Source: Thermodesulfovibrio sp. (lineage in GTDB: Bacteria; Nitrospirota; Thermodesulfovibrionia; Thermodesulfovibrionales; Thermodesulfovibrionaceae). Taken from it: a DNA stretch of 41,838 nucleotides. Shown here one piece after another: positions 1-10,056 of this stretch. Where the stretch lies: contig JANXCZ010000011.1 in the NCBI GenBank assembly GCA_025060075.1, forward strand, positions 1 to 41,838, given 5' to 3'. The notes beneath the pieces were generated by a model, which was not told the origin of the DNA, did no database searches, and worked only from the letters and a program-made list of their open reading frames with translations. Position numbers and translations under genes: made by a program. Every line of letters starts with the position of its first letter. The first letter of the stretch is position 1.

Positions 1-42
1 TAAATCTGTTACTGTTAAATTAGTTAAAGCTTTCTCGGGCAT
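1..42 (-). CDS. N-terminus of a CDS running off the window, possibly a transposase (MPEKALTNLTVTDL)
   Basis: ATG at 42..40 (minus) with aaaggagg SD about 9 nt upstream; only 14 codons visible. Confidence 0.5.
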   Translation of the reverse strand, partial: MPEKALTNLTVTDL

Positions 43-154
43 GGGTGTATTCCTCCTTTGTTTTTGATTTCTGTCTAAATTATTTAATTCAATGGAGGAT
101 ACACCCTTTCTTCTTGGTATTTCAATTTTACACATAAAAAAATTTTACACTACC
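1..154 (-). mobile_element. End of a putative IS256-like insertion sequence (truncated by window edge)
   Basis: Minus strand reads ggtagtgtaaaattttttttatgtgtaaaattgaaa..., resembling IS256-family terminal repeats, followed by an SD (aaaggagg) and ATG opening a reading frame (MPEKALTNLTVTDL...) that runs off the window at position 1. Confidence 0.5.
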
Positions 155-169
155 AAAAAGCTCAAACAA

Positions 170-199
170 TTGAATTTGCAAAAAAGTAGAATGTATAAT
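170..199 (+). promoter_or_regulatory. sigma70-type promoter TTGAAT-18-TATAAT upstream of the efflux operon
   Basis: TTGAAT 170-175 and TATAAT 194-199; GTG start at 207. Confidence 0.55.
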
Positions 200-206
200 A
201 AACAAC

Positions 207-1154
207 GTGAAGGTTAACCTCAAAAAAATTATAATTATTTTTATTTTGTTTTTAATATTTTCTTCTATCTACATCTTAATAACAAAAAAAGACAAAATCC
301 CAGAAGGTCTTATAATTCTTAGTGGAAGAGTTGAGGGTAGAGAAATAAACATTTCTCCGAAAATCCAAGGTAGAATTGTAAAACTTTATAAAGATGAAGG
401 AGAAAGTGTAAAAAGCGGAGAACTTCTTTGTGAGATTGACTCAGAACAACTTCTCGCAAGATACAAAGGTGCAATTGAAACAGTAGAGGCTTCATACTCC
501 GCAATCGCTCAAGCTAAGGCAAATCTTATGAAAGCAGAAGCTTCCTATGAGAAATCAAAAAAGGATTATGAGCGTTACGTTAGTCTTCTTAAAGAAGAGC
601 TTATATCCAAAAGTGATTTTGACAGAGTTAAGATGCAGTATGACTCAGCAAAGGCTGAGGTTGATGCATTTACTAAGGCTATAGCACAGGCTGAAGCAAA
701 CTATAGAGCAGCTCAGCAAAAACTTAGGGAAGCACAGGCAGACTTAAAAGAAACAAAGATTTATTCGCCCACTCAAGGAGTTGTTTTAAGTAGACCCATT
801 GAAGTTGGTGAAGTTGTAAATCCTGGTACTGTTTTATATGTTTTAGTTGACTTAAACAGGCTTTATGTGAAGGTATATGTACCAGAGCCTGAAATTGGAA
901 AATTAAAACTTGGACTGCCGGCAAGAGTTTATATAGATGCCTATCCTGATAGATATTTCAATGGTAAGATTACAAAAATTTATGAACAAGCAGAATTCAC
1001 ACCTAAAAATGTAGAGACAAAGGAAGAGCGGGTTAAGCTTGTCTTTGGGGTTGAAGTTTCTGTAGATAATCCTGAAGGATTACTTAAACCAGGAATGCCT
1101 GCTGATGTGGTTATAAAGTGGAAAGAAGATGCTCCTTGGATAAAACCTCGATAG
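207..1154 (+). CDS. HlyD/MacA-family periplasmic adaptor (membrane fusion) protein
   Basis: N-terminal TM, biotinyl-lipoyl-like halves (GRVEGREINISPKIQGRIVKLYKDEGESVKSGELL; YSPTQGVVLSRPIEVGEVV) flanking a coiled coil. Confidence 0.9.
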   Translation: MKVNLKKIIIIFILFLIFSSIYILITKKDKIPEGLIILSGRVEGREINISPKIQGRIVKLYKDEGESVKSGELLCEIDSEQLLARYKGAIETVEASYSAIAQAKANLMKAEASYEKSKKDYERYVSLLKEELISKSDFDRVKMQYDSAKAEVDAFTKAIAQAEANYRAAQQKLREAQADLKETKIYSPTQGVVLSRPIEVGEVVNPGTVLYVLVDLNRLYVKVYVPEPEIGKLKLGLPARVYIDAYPDRYFNGKITKIYEQAEFTPKNVETKEERVKLVFGVEVSVDNPEGLLKPGMPADVVIKWKEDAPWIKPR

Positions 1155-2836
1155 CTCCTGTAATAGAAGTTGAAAATCTTTGCAAAAGCTATAAAAAACT
1201 CCGAGCAGTTGATTGTGTCTCTTTTTCTGTAAACAAAGGTGAAGTTTTTGGACTAATTGGTCCTGATGGTGCAGGAAAAACATCTATAATTCAAATTCTT
1301 GCTGGAGCGCTTAAAGCAGACAGTGGTAGAGCCTTTATAAATGGTATTGATGTTATTAAAAGCCCTGAAAAAGTCAAAGCCCTGATTGGCTACATGCCTC
1401 AGGGACTGGGGCTTAATCTTTATGATTCTCTTTCAGTTGAAGAAAATATTGAGTTTTTTAGAGGTCTTAGACTTATTCCAGATGAAATATTTGAAAAAAA
1501 TAAAAAAACACTTCTTGATATAACAAGGCTTACGCCTTTTCTAAAGAGACAAGCAAAGGCACTTTCTGGAGGAATGAGGCAGAAACTTGCTCTGATATGC
1601 ACACTACTTCATCTACCAGAAATAATTTTACTTGATGAGCCAACCACAGGAGTTGACCCTCTTTCAAGACAAGATTTCTGGAACATTATTCACGGACTTG
1701 TAAGGCAAAAAGGTGTGACAGTAATTCTTACCACATCCTATATGGATGAGGCAGAAAGATGCCACAGGATTGCGCTCATGCATGAGGGAAAGATCTTGCT
1801 TCAGGGGAAACCAGAAGAGATTGGCAATTTAGAAGATGTTTTTATAGAAAAAGTAACAGGAAAGAGATACTTTTTACCGTCATTTCAAAGAAATAGAGAA
1901 AATTCATCCAAAAATGAATCAATTATTACATGTCATTCAGTTACAAAAACATTTGGTAAATTCAAAGCCGTTGACTCAGTAAATTTAGAGGTAAAAAGAG
2001 GAGAAATACTGGGACTTCTTGGACCAAATGGAGCTGGGAAAACAACCCTTATAAAAATGATGTGTGGACTTCTACCACCAACAGAAGGAAGCATAAGTAT
2101 TGCAGGCTTTGATGTAAAAAGAGAAAAAGATAAGGTTTGGTCAATCATAGGATACATGTCACAGAGATTCTCCCTTTACAAAGACCTTACAGTAATGGAA
2201 AATATGAAACTCTATGCAGGACTGTACAGTGTTAAGAAAAATAACTTTGGAGAAATCATAGAAATGCTTGGACTTAAGGGCTTTGAAAGAAGACTTACAA
2301 AAGACCTCCCTCTTGGAATAAGACAGAGAATAGCCCTTGCCTGTGCTATGCTTCATGAACCACCCATACTGTTTCTTGATGAACCAACAAGTGGAGTTGA
2401 CCCCATAGCAAGAAGAAGTTTTTGGAATATAATATTTGAACTGTCAAGACAAAAAAATGTAACAGTAATTGTATCAACCCACTACATGGATGAGGCTGAA
2501 AACTGTGATAGACTCTGTCTTATGCATCATGGAAGAGTCATTGCTGATGGAAGCCCTGAGGAAATTAAGAAAAACTCTGAAAAGCTCTCAGGAAGCCTCC
2601 TCCAAATTAAATCTGACAAGTTTATGGAAATATATGATTTGCTTATAAAAAACTTTAAAGATATATCAGTTTATGGAAGCAAGATATTTCTGCGAACCTT
2701 TGAACCTGAAAAAACCCAGCAGGTGCTAATCCAAACATTAGAAAACGCAGGATTTACACAGTTTGAAATCTCCCAAATACCAGTTCCACTTCAAGAAGCC
2801 TTTGTTGACTATATAAGGGAGAGTGAGCATGCTTAA
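1118..2836 (+). CDS. ABC transporter ATP-binding protein with two fused NBDs (YbhF-like)
   Basis: Two Walker A motifs (GPDGAGKT, GPNGAGKT), LSGGMRQK signature, two LLDEPTTGVDP/FLDEPTSGVDP motifs. True start may be downstream of 1118, within the overlap with the adaptor gene. Confidence 0.92.
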   Translation: MERRCSLDKTSIAPVIEVENLCKSYKKLRAVDCVSFSVNKGEVFGLIGPDGAGKTSIIQILAGALKADSGRAFINGIDVIKSPEKVKALIGYMPQGLGLNLYDSLSVEENIEFFRGLRLIPDEIFEKNKKTLLDITRLTPFLKRQAKALSGGMRQKLALICTLLHLPEIILLDEPTTGVDPLSRQDFWNIIHGLVRQKGVTVILTTSYMDEAERCHRIALMHEGKILLQGKPEEIGNLEDVFIEKVTGKRYFLPSFQRNRENSSKNESIITCHSVTKTFGKFKAVDSVNLEVKRGEILGLLGPNGAGKTTLIKMMCGLLPPTEGSISIAGFDVKREKDKVWSIIGYMSQRFSLYKDLTVMENMKLYAGLYSVKKNNFGEIIEMLGLKGFERRLTKDLPLGIRQRIALACAMLHEPPILFLDEPTSGVDPIARRSFWNIIFELSRQKNVTVIVSTHYMDEAENCDRLCLMHHGRVIADGSPEEIKKNSEKLSGSLLQIKSDKFMEIYDLLIKNFKDISVYGSKIFLRTFEPEKTQQVLIQTLENAGFTQFEISQIPVPLQEAFVDYIRESEHA

Positions 2837-3959
2837 ACGCCTCCTTGCCATACTAAAAAAAGAATTCAAAGAGCTTCTGCGTGATCCCCTTTATCTTTCC
2901 TTTGCCCTTTTTGTGCCTGTGGTGATTATTATTCTTATGGGATATGGCTTGATTCTTGATGTGAAAAATATTCCTGTCTCTTTTATTGACTATGACAGAA
3001 CTCCTTTAAGTAGGGAGTATAGATACTCTTTTACAAATTCTGAGTATTTCAAGTTTCATAAGCTCATTGACTCTTACAAAGAAGCTGAAGAGCTAATTAA
3101 ATCTGGAGAATGTCGAATTATCATAGTAATCCCCTCTGATTTTTCAAGAAAACTTTACTCTGGCAAACCTGCAGAGGTTCAGATTCTTATAGATGGCTCA
3201 TTTCCAATGAGAGCAGAGGTGATGAAAGGTTATGTTTCAGCCATAAATAATCAGTTTAATGAAAGAATTCTTCAGGAGCATCTACTAAAAAGCGGTATAG
3301 CAAAAATTACTTTTCCCATATCAATAGAGATAAGAGCATGGTATAACCCTACCCTTGAGAGTAAAAACTTTATTCTACCCGGTGAACTTGTAACAACCCT
3401 TATGTTTTACTCTGTTTTACTTGCCTCATTGATTGTGGTAAGAGAAAAGGAATCTGGAAGTATATTTAACCTATACTGTAGCCCTGTAAAGCCCTGGGAA
3501 GTGGTTTTGGGAAAGGCAATTCCATACATTTCTGTCTCATTTATTACTTATCTAATTATTTTTATCCTTACAATAGGGCTTTTTGAAACAAAATTTACGG
3601 GAAGCTTTCTTTTTCTTACCTTTTCAACAATTATCTATCTTTTCTGCACAGTTGGTGTGGGTGTACTCATCTCAATACTTGCAAAGACTCAGATAACAGC
3701 CATGTTGATTGCCTTTATCGGAACAATTATCCCTTCTTTTATCTATTCAGGATACTTCTCCCCCATATCAAGCCTTTCTGAAGGTGGACAACTTGTAAGT
3801 AAAACAATTCCTGCATCATATTTTATGGATATTGTTAGGGGAGTATATCTTAAGGGAATTGGCATTGAAAGCCATATTGTTGATATTATCTCCATGGTTC
3901 TTTATGCAATGGTGATTTATACTTTAGCAATAATTTCTTTTCGTAAGAGGATTGGCTAA
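2823..3959 (+). CDS. ABC-2 type transporter permease (YbhS/YbhR-like)
   Basis: N-terminal LLRDPLYLSF motif, large soluble loop, C-terminal TM helices; VREKESGSIFNLYCSPVKPWEVVLGK. Confidence 0.9.
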   Translation: MSMLKRLLAILKKEFKELLRDPLYLSFALFVPVVIIILMGYGLILDVKNIPVSFIDYDRTPLSREYRYSFTNSEYFKFHKLIDSYKEAEELIKSGECRIIIVIPSDFSRKLYSGKPAEVQILIDGSFPMRAEVMKGYVSAINNQFNERILQEHLLKSGIAKITFPISIEIRAWYNPTLESKNFILPGELVTTLMFYSVLLASLIVVREKESGSIFNLYCSPVKPWEVVLGKAIPYISVSFITYLIIFILTIGLFETKFTGSFLFLTFSTIIYLFCTVGVGVLISILAKTQITAMLIAFIGTIIPSFIYSGYFSPISSLSEGGQLVSKTIPASYFMDIVRGVYLKGIGIESHIVDIISMVLYAMVIYTLAIISFRKRIG

Positions 3960-5083
3960 TGAGACTATGGGCACTTATTAAAAAAGAGAGCCTTCATCTT
4001 ATAAGGGATAAGGCTTTGATTTTCATACTTTTATGGGCATTCACTGGTGCTATATATACTGCTGGAAGCGGATTTACTATGGAAGTAAGAAATTTTCCCA
4101 TAGTCATATATGATATGAGTAAAACTAAGGAAAGCAGGGAACTAATAAGCAGATTTCAAAAGCCCTATTTTAAGATTATCTCCTATATTGAAAGTGATAA
4201 AGAGCTTATTAAATGGCTTGACAGTGGTAAAGCCTCAATGGCTGTAATTATTCCACCTGACTTTAAAAGAAAGCTTGACAAGGACAATTCAAAGATACAG
4301 ATAATCATTGATGGAACAATGTCCATGTCAGCTACTGTAGCTGCTTCGTATGTTAGTGAGATAACCTTTGATTATTCCTTAGAAATTTTACAAAGAAAGC
4401 TTGGTGTAACGGAGAGATTTTTAAGCAGTATTCCTGTTATTCAAGAAAAAACAAGGATTGAGTTTAATCCCAATACTCTTACTTCATGGTTTATGAGTCT
4501 ACTTGAATACTTCAATATGATTACAATGGTCGCTTTGCTTGTAACTGCTGCTCAAATGGTAAGGGAAAAGGAACATGGCACAGTAGAGCAGTTATTAGTC
4601 ACTCCAGTAAGAACTTGGGAGATATTCATTGCCAAAATAATTCCTACAGTCTTTGCCATAGCTCTTCTTTCACCAATAAGCATCTTTGGCATACTTAAAG
4701 GAGTGTTTAATGTGCCATTAAGAGGAAGTCTGCTTCTTTTTTATCCTGTTATGCTTTTTTATGCTTTCACGATTTCATCTTTGGGTCTTGTCATATCAAC
4801 GGTAGCAAGAAATCTTGCCCAATGTATGATGCTAATGCTTGTAATACTTATCCCTATGCTTTTTCTTTCAGGTGCATGGACACCGCCTGAGTCAATGCAT
4901 CCAATGATGCGGTATCTAAGCCTTATTTCACCAATGCGTTATTTTATTGATTTTGGCTATAGTGTGCTATTTAAGGGAAACGGAATAAGGTATGTATGGC
5001 ATGATATTGTAGGAATAATTATTCTTGGTGTTGCTCTTTTTAGTTTTTCAGTCTGGAGATTCAGAAAAACCTTTGCTAAGTAG
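3959..5083 (+). CDS. ABC-2 type transporter permease (YbhR-like)
   Basis: Paralog of the upstream permease; VREKEHGTVEQLLVTPVRTWEIFIAK; overlaps preceding stop. Confidence 0.9.
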   Translation: MRLWALIKKESLHLIRDKALIFILLWAFTGAIYTAGSGFTMEVRNFPIVIYDMSKTKESRELISRFQKPYFKIISYIESDKELIKWLDSGKASMAVIIPPDFKRKLDKDNSKIQIIIDGTMSMSATVAASYVSEITFDYSLEILQRKLGVTERFLSSIPVIQEKTRIEFNPNTLTSWFMSLLEYFNMITMVALLVTAAQMVREKEHGTVEQLLVTPVRTWEIFIAKIIPTVFAIALLSPISIFGILKGVFNVPLRGSLLLFYPVMLFYAFTISSLGLVISTVARNLAQCMMLMLVILIPMLFLSGAWTPPESMHPMMRYLSLISPMRYFIDFGYSVLFKGNGIRYVWHDIVGIIILGVALFSFSVWRFRKTFAK

Positions 5084-5092
5084 ATTTAATTA

Positions 5093-7225
5093 TTAAAACC
5101 ACATTAGTTTATCAAAATCTTTCGGTGGAATATGAATCTTTATAAATCCAACAACTGGAGCACGATCAATTAAGTAACTATTTTTGAGTACTTCTATGAA
5201 AAGATATATGTTTTCTTCTTGTGTTATATATATCATTTTAAATGGTATTTCTATTTCAAATATCTCATAAAAAATAACACTATTAAGCTCACCTTTTTTT
5301 ATCCATATTTCATTTTCTTGAAAAAATACTTCTGCTACTTGAGTTTTAAGGTTATTGTACACTATTCTTATTCTCCTTGGTTCAATAATCTGAATCTGTA
5401 TTTTTAAGTCCTCAAAATCTCTAATGGATGAAAAGGGATCAAGCCTAAGGAAAAGGCTTTCTCTGTTAAATCCATAATAAAGATAAGAGAAAAGACTTTC
5501 CGATTTGTGCATACTTCCACCCATTCTCAGTAAATTAAATCTTCCTGCCTCAAGCCATTCAAAATAACCTGTTACTTTTCCATCAATTTTAGGAGTTATA
5601 AATCCCTTTGGTTCTATTTCTGGCTTAATTTCTTTCATCTTTTTACTTATAGGCACATAAAGAAAGGATGGTGGTTCTTTACCAATCTTTAAGTATACAC
5701 TCATTAGATGATGTCTATAAATTGAATCAAAAACATCTTTGGTTTCTGTATAATGCTCATCTCCATACCACCAGTTCCAGTCACTTCCCTCTGAAATATA
5801 TATTTCTTCCCATGCTTCAGATAAGTCTTTATCGGGATTTTCTCTTTGGTAAGAAAGTAGTTCCTCTCTTACTCTATATAAGTAATCCCATGATATATTG
5901 TCTTCTTCATGTCCTATCCAAATTGAAAAGTTAGCATTAATCCAAGAACCAGGAAAAACCTTTTTTAACTTCTTTAGATATGGATTTTCTTCTATATACT
6001 CTGAAAATGTAACAGTTTTTATATCTTTACTTTTTTGCAGACTCTCATATAACTTTTCAAGAAAAATATTGCCATCATTTTCATAATACTCCCAAGCATT
6101 TTCTCCATCAAGGATCACAGAAACGATACCAGATGTTGTTGAAGATCGAATTCTTCTTAAAAAATCATCAACTGCCCTTTGAGCATCCCAATTAGAATAA
6201 ACAAAACCTATTAAATCTGAAAGAATTCTGTCTCTGAAAAAAATTTTTACTCCTTCAAACTCATACACTTGATATAATAAAGAGGGATTAGTCAAGTTTT
6301 CACCATATCTAAATTTTTCATCTATTGATTTACTTAAAATTTCTTCATCTGTAGCTATCCAATTAATTCCTGATTGTGCAATTAATTTTATGATTTCTTC
6401 ACTTACTGAGCCTTCAGAGGGCCACATTCCCTTGGGTTTAAAACCAAATGTTTCCTCAAAATAGGAAATGGCTTTATCTATCTGAGCTTTAGCATCTTCT
6501 GGTGCCTTAAAATTATACTTAGGCAATGAGACATAAGGCATGCATTCTTTTGCTTTATAGTTATCATAAATTAAAGGAAGTATAGGATGATAAAATGGAG
6601 ACACCGAAAGTTCAATCTGTCCTGATTTTGCCATTTCTTTATATGATGGAATTATCTGCTTTATAATTTCAATATGTTTGGCAAGAAGAAGTTTTTTTTC
6701 TTCTTCAGTAAAGTTACTCTCCTTTTTCTCTAATTCCTTTAAAAAAGGATCCCTTTCTCTATGTATTGGATCTATCCATACGAGATTAAAAAGAACTTGA
6801 ATGTCCCTAAATTCCTGAGATGTAAATTTTTTTAATATTTTAAAAGGATTATCATAAATTTTTCCTCTTTTTTCAAGTAATTGTCTGTATCTTTTAAATG
6901 GATATATCATAGTCTTCCAGTTTGCAAGAAAAAAATTTTCAAGAATAAAGGCTTTTTGATCTTCATTAAGTTCTTCAGCAGGAATAATACTATGTTCAAA
7001 AAATATGTCAGTTGCTCCATTTTCATACTCTTTAAGTTGTTTTAATAAGGAAGGAACTAAATTAAAGGTAAGCTTTACATTAGGAAATTTCTCTAAAATA
7101 AGAAGCATATCAAGATAATCCTTTGTTGCATGAAGTCTTACCCATGGAAGCATAAATTTATTCTTTAATGGATCATAATAGTAAGGCTGATGCATATGCC
7201 AAAGAATTGCTAAACTAATGCTCAT
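5093..7225 (-). CDS. Glycoside hydrolase family 57 protein (alpha-amylase/amylopullulanase type)
   Basis: N-terminal LAILWHMHQPYYYDP, GMWPSEGSVSEE, ILDGENAWEYY, SDWNWWYGDEH motifs typical of GH57. Confidence 0.9.
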   Translation of the reverse strand: MSISLAILWHMHQPYYYDPLKNKFMLPWVRLHATKDYLDMLLILEKFPNVKLTFNLVPSLLKQLKEYENGATDIFFEHSIIPAEELNEDQKAFILENFFLANWKTMIYPFKRYRQLLEKRGKIYDNPFKILKKFTSQEFRDIQVLFNLVWIDPIHRERDPFLKELEKKESNFTEEEKKLLLAKHIEIIKQIIPSYKEMAKSGQIELSVSPFYHPILPLIYDNYKAKECMPYVSLPKYNFKAPEDAKAQIDKAISYFEETFGFKPKGMWPSEGSVSEEIIKLIAQSGINWIATDEEILSKSIDEKFRYGENLTNPSLLYQVYEFEGVKIFFRDRILSDLIGFVYSNWDAQRAVDDFLRRIRSSTTSGIVSVILDGENAWEYYENDGNIFLEKLYESLQKSKDIKTVTFSEYIEENPYLKKLKKVFPGSWINANFSIWIGHEEDNISWDYLYRVREELLSYQRENPDKDLSEAWEEIYISEGSDWNWWYGDEHYTETKDVFDSIYRHHLMSVYLKIGKEPPSFLYVPISKKMKEIKPEIEPKGFITPKIDGKVTGYFEWLEAGRFNLLRMGGSMHKSESLFSYLYYGFNRESLFLRLDPFSSIRDFEDLKIQIQIIEPRRIRIVYNNLKTQVAEVFFQENEIWIKKGELNSVIFYEIFEIEIPFKMIYITQEENIYLFIEVLKNSYLIDRAPVVGFIKIHIPPKDFDKLMWF

Positions 7226-7551
7226 TTTTCTTCTTTTTGAAATTGAAAAACCATTTCTCCAGGCTTTACAAGTCCAAATCTTTCTTTGGCATACTTTTCT
7301 AAGTAAGAACGATCACTTTTTAAAAGCTCTATCTCTTTCTTTAGTAGAGCGTTTTCTAATGAAATCTCTTTTATCTCTCTTAAAATCTTCTCTTCATTAT
7401 TCTTTAGTTGTCTATACTTTAAATAACCCATGTCTCCAAAGAAAAAACTGTAACCAAGAAAAATAAAAACTAAAAGTGATACTAAGAAAAATATTTTATC
7501 TTTCTTTTTTCTTTCTATTAAAAGTTGCTGTCTAAGAGAATATCTTTTCAT
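7222..7551 (-). CDS. Septum formation initiator family protein (FtsB/DivIC-like)
   Basis: Short protein: one TM followed by coiled coil and [16 protein letters not shown]; lies directly downstream of eno, a common arrangement. Confidence 0.85.
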   Translation of the reverse strand: MKRYSLRQQLLIERKKKDKIFFLVSLLVFIFLGYSFFFGDMGYLKYRQLKNNEEKILREIKEISLENALLKKEIELLKSDRSYLEKYAKERFGLVKPGEMVFQFQKEEK

Positions 7552-8831
7552 TTTTGGAGACCAAGATTATAAAAAGCTGAAATTCCCTTAAACTGGGCTA
7601 CATCACTTAACTCTTCTTCTATTTGCAAAAGTCTATTATATTTAGCAATTCTCTCACCTCTTGAAAGAGAACCAGTTTTTATAAATCCTGTATTACATGC
7701 TACTGAAAGATCTGCTATTGTTGTATCTTCTGTTTCACCAGAGCGATGAGATACAATAGCAGTGTATTTATTATTCTTTGTAAGCTCAATTGCTTCCAAA
7801 GTTTCAGAGACTGTTCCAATTTGATTTAGTTTTATAAGAACTGAATTTGCAATTCCTCTTTTTATTGCTTCTTTAATTATTTTAGGATTTGTGACAACAA
7901 GATCATCTGCTACAAGTTGAATCTTTTCTTTCAGCCTTTGACTTAATAGTTCCCATCCTTCCCAATCTGCCTCACTCATTCCATCTTCTATTGAGATTAT
8001 TGGATACTTATCAATTAATGACTCATAGTACTCTATCATCTCCTTAGAAGTAAGTTTTTTTCCCTCTATAATATAAAAACCTTCATCAAAAAACTCTGAT
8101 GCTGCTGCATCTAAGGCTATATAAATGTCTTTTCCAGGCTCATATCCAGCTTTTTTAATAGCCTCAATAATTAATTTTATTGCCTCTTCATTTTTTTCAA
8201 GCATTGGAGAAAATCCACCCTCATCACCAACTGCTGTACTTAGTCCCTTATTTTTAAGAATTTCTTTTAAACTATGAAAAACCTCAACTCCTGCTCTAAG
8301 AGCTTGAGAGAATCTTGAAAAACCAACAGGAACAATCATAAACTCCTGAATGTCAAGATTATTATCTGCATGTACTCCACCATTTATTATATTCATCATG
8401 GGAACAGGTAGAGTCTTTGCATTAGTGCCTCCAATATATCTATAAAGCGAAAGTCCCAACTCTTCTGCAGAAGCCTTACAAACAGCCATTGATACTGCTA
8501 AGATAGCATTTGCACCAAGCCTGCTTTTATTTTCAGTTCCGTCAAGTTCTATTAGAAACTTATCAATACCTTCTTGATCAAGAGAATTCATTCCAATAAT
8601 ATTTGGAGCAATTTCATTTAATATATTATCAACAGCTTTCTGAACTCCTTTACCAAAATATCTTTTATCTCCATCTCTTAACTCAATAGCCTCTCTTGTT
8701 CCTGTAGATGCTCCAGATGGAACAGTAGCTCTTCCCATAACACCGCTGTCAAGGTAAATATCTACCTGGACTGTGGGATTTCCTCTTGAATCAAGAACTT
8801 CTCTTGCGAGTATGTCAATAATTTCTCCCAT
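7548..8831 (-). CDS. eno: Enolase (phosphopyruvate hydratase)
   Basis: Full-length; [54 protein letters not shown]. Confidence 0.98.
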   Translation of the reverse strand: MGEIIDILAREVLDSRGNPTVQVDIYLDSGVMGRATVPSGASTGTREAIELRDGDKRYFGKGVQKAVDNILNEIAPNIIGMNSLDQEGIDKFLIELDGTENKSRLGANAILAVSMAVCKASAEELGLSLYRYIGGTNAKTLPVPMMNIINGGVHADNNLDIQEFMIVPVGFSRFSQALRAGVEVFHSLKEILKNKGLSTAVGDEGGFSPMLEKNEEAIKLIIEAIKKAGYEPGKDIYIALDAAASEFFDEGFYIIEGKKLTSKEMIEYYESLIDKYPIISIEDGMSEADWEGWELLSQRLKEKIQLVADDLVVTNPKIIKEAIKRGIANSVLIKLNQIGTVSETLEAIELTKNNKYTAIVSHRSGETEDTTIADLSVACNTGFIKTGSLSRGERIAKYNRLLQIEEELSDVAQFKGISAFYNLGLQK

Positions 8832-8856
8832 AATGAATCCTCCTTATAGATAAAGT

Positions 8857-10056
8857 TTAACTATGATATCTCAAAATAACGAATTCAATCAATGCAATAA
8901 AAAATAAAATTATACAAGCAGGAATAATTTTCTTATAAATTCCAAGCATATCTGCCTTAAAGTACTCTCTTGTAAGAATCAAGCATAGATGAAGTGGAGA
9001 AATAAGAACACCTACATATCCTGAAACAAACGCAATAGAAATTTCATACTCTTTTATCTCTTTTAAATGTAAAAGAAGAGGAAAAGTACTTCCTACAAAT
9101 CCTACACTTAGTCCTGTTATAACACCAATTAACAAAGGAAGAGTTATAAAAATAACTAAATAGGGAATTCCTGATTCCGTTATTGCTTTGGCTATTCCAT
9201 CTACAGCACCTGAAATTTGAAGCATCTCTTTAAAAATGATTACGCCTGCAACAAGAATAAATACATCTAAAGTGAAACCGTATTTTATAATTGATAAAGT
9301 TTCTCTAAAGCTCTTTTTGTAATAAATACATACTATCAAGATGTTTACAATAAGTGCTATGTAAAGTTCAACTTTAAAAAATATTACAGGTAAAAGAACA
9401 AGAAATATAGGTACAAAGCTAAATAAATCTTTAGTAAAACTCGTTGTTTCACTTAATTTTTTTTCATCTTTTAAGTTCCGCATACTAAGGAAAAAGCCTG
9501 TAATAAAAAATATTAGGGCAACAGGAAGATTTAATAGGATAAGTTGTCTTAAAGAAACTCCAGAAATCGCTGATGCAAGAACTACTCCTGGATAAAGGGG
9601 CAAAATAAGCTCCCAAGGATGTCTATACCAGTAGTTTATAAATGCCTTTTCCTCTTTTGATATATTAAGATTTCTCGTAGCTGAATCAACCATTGGTGCG
9701 GAAAGATATGCTCCACCAAGAGATGGCAACATACCGATTATAAGAGGCATTGATACTATTGAAAGCCTTTTATTATTAAGTATTGACTGAGAAGTCTCTG
9801 TCATTTTCTGAATTAATCCTACATTTCTTAATGCATATTCAAAAGATTTAATTAGAGTAAGAGACAAAAAAAGATTTATTGAGGCATTAGAACTGAAACT
9901 TTTTAAAAGTGTTGATACTAAATTTTTAAAATCAAAAGGATAAAAAAACAAAAATATTAGCGAACCTGCTAAAAAAGCATATCCCACATTTATCTTTTTA
10001 CGAAGTAAAAAAAGTATGAAAAGAAAAATAATTGAAACTTTGACGATATCAATCAT
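8857..10056 (-). CDS. DUF401 family integral membrane protein
   Basis: Highly hydrophobic ~400 aa with many TM helices; PLIIGMLPSLGGAYLSAPMVD and GYVGVLISPLHLCLILT motifs. Confidence 0.75.
   Translation of the reverse strand: MIDIVKVSIIFLFILFLLRKKINVGYAFLAGSLIFLFFYPFDFKNLVSTLLKSFSSNASINLFLSLTLIKSFEYALRNVGLIQKMTETSQSILNNKRLSIVSMPLIIGMLPSLGGAYLSAPMVDSATRNLNISKEEKAFINYWYRHPWELILPLYPGVVLASAISGVSLRQLILLNLPVALIFFITGFFLSMRNLKDEKKLSETTSFTKDLFSFVPIFLVLLPVIFFKVELYIALIVNILIVCIYYKKSFRETLSIIKYGFTLDVFILVAGVIIFKEMLQISGAVDGIAKAITESGIPYLVIFITLPLLIGVITGLSVGFVGSTFPLLLHLKEIKEYEISIAFVSGYVGVLISPLHLCLILTREYFKADMLGIYKKIIPACIILFFIALIEFVILRYHS

Noticed and set aside
319-504. Small antisense ORFs (e.g. 319-504, 724-924, 1420-1602, 5668-5934, 12073-12309, 17060-17404, 25092-25436)
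   Set aside because: They lie opposite strongly supported genes, have compositionally biased translations with no recognisable domains or SD, and are expected by chance.
1118-2836. NBD1 Walker A GPDGAGKT and NBD2 degenerate signature (LPLGIRQR instead of LSGG) as a novel ABC variant
   Set aside because: As I recall, YbhF-type fused ATPases carry the same GPDGAGKT and LPLG..QR features, so this is family-typical.
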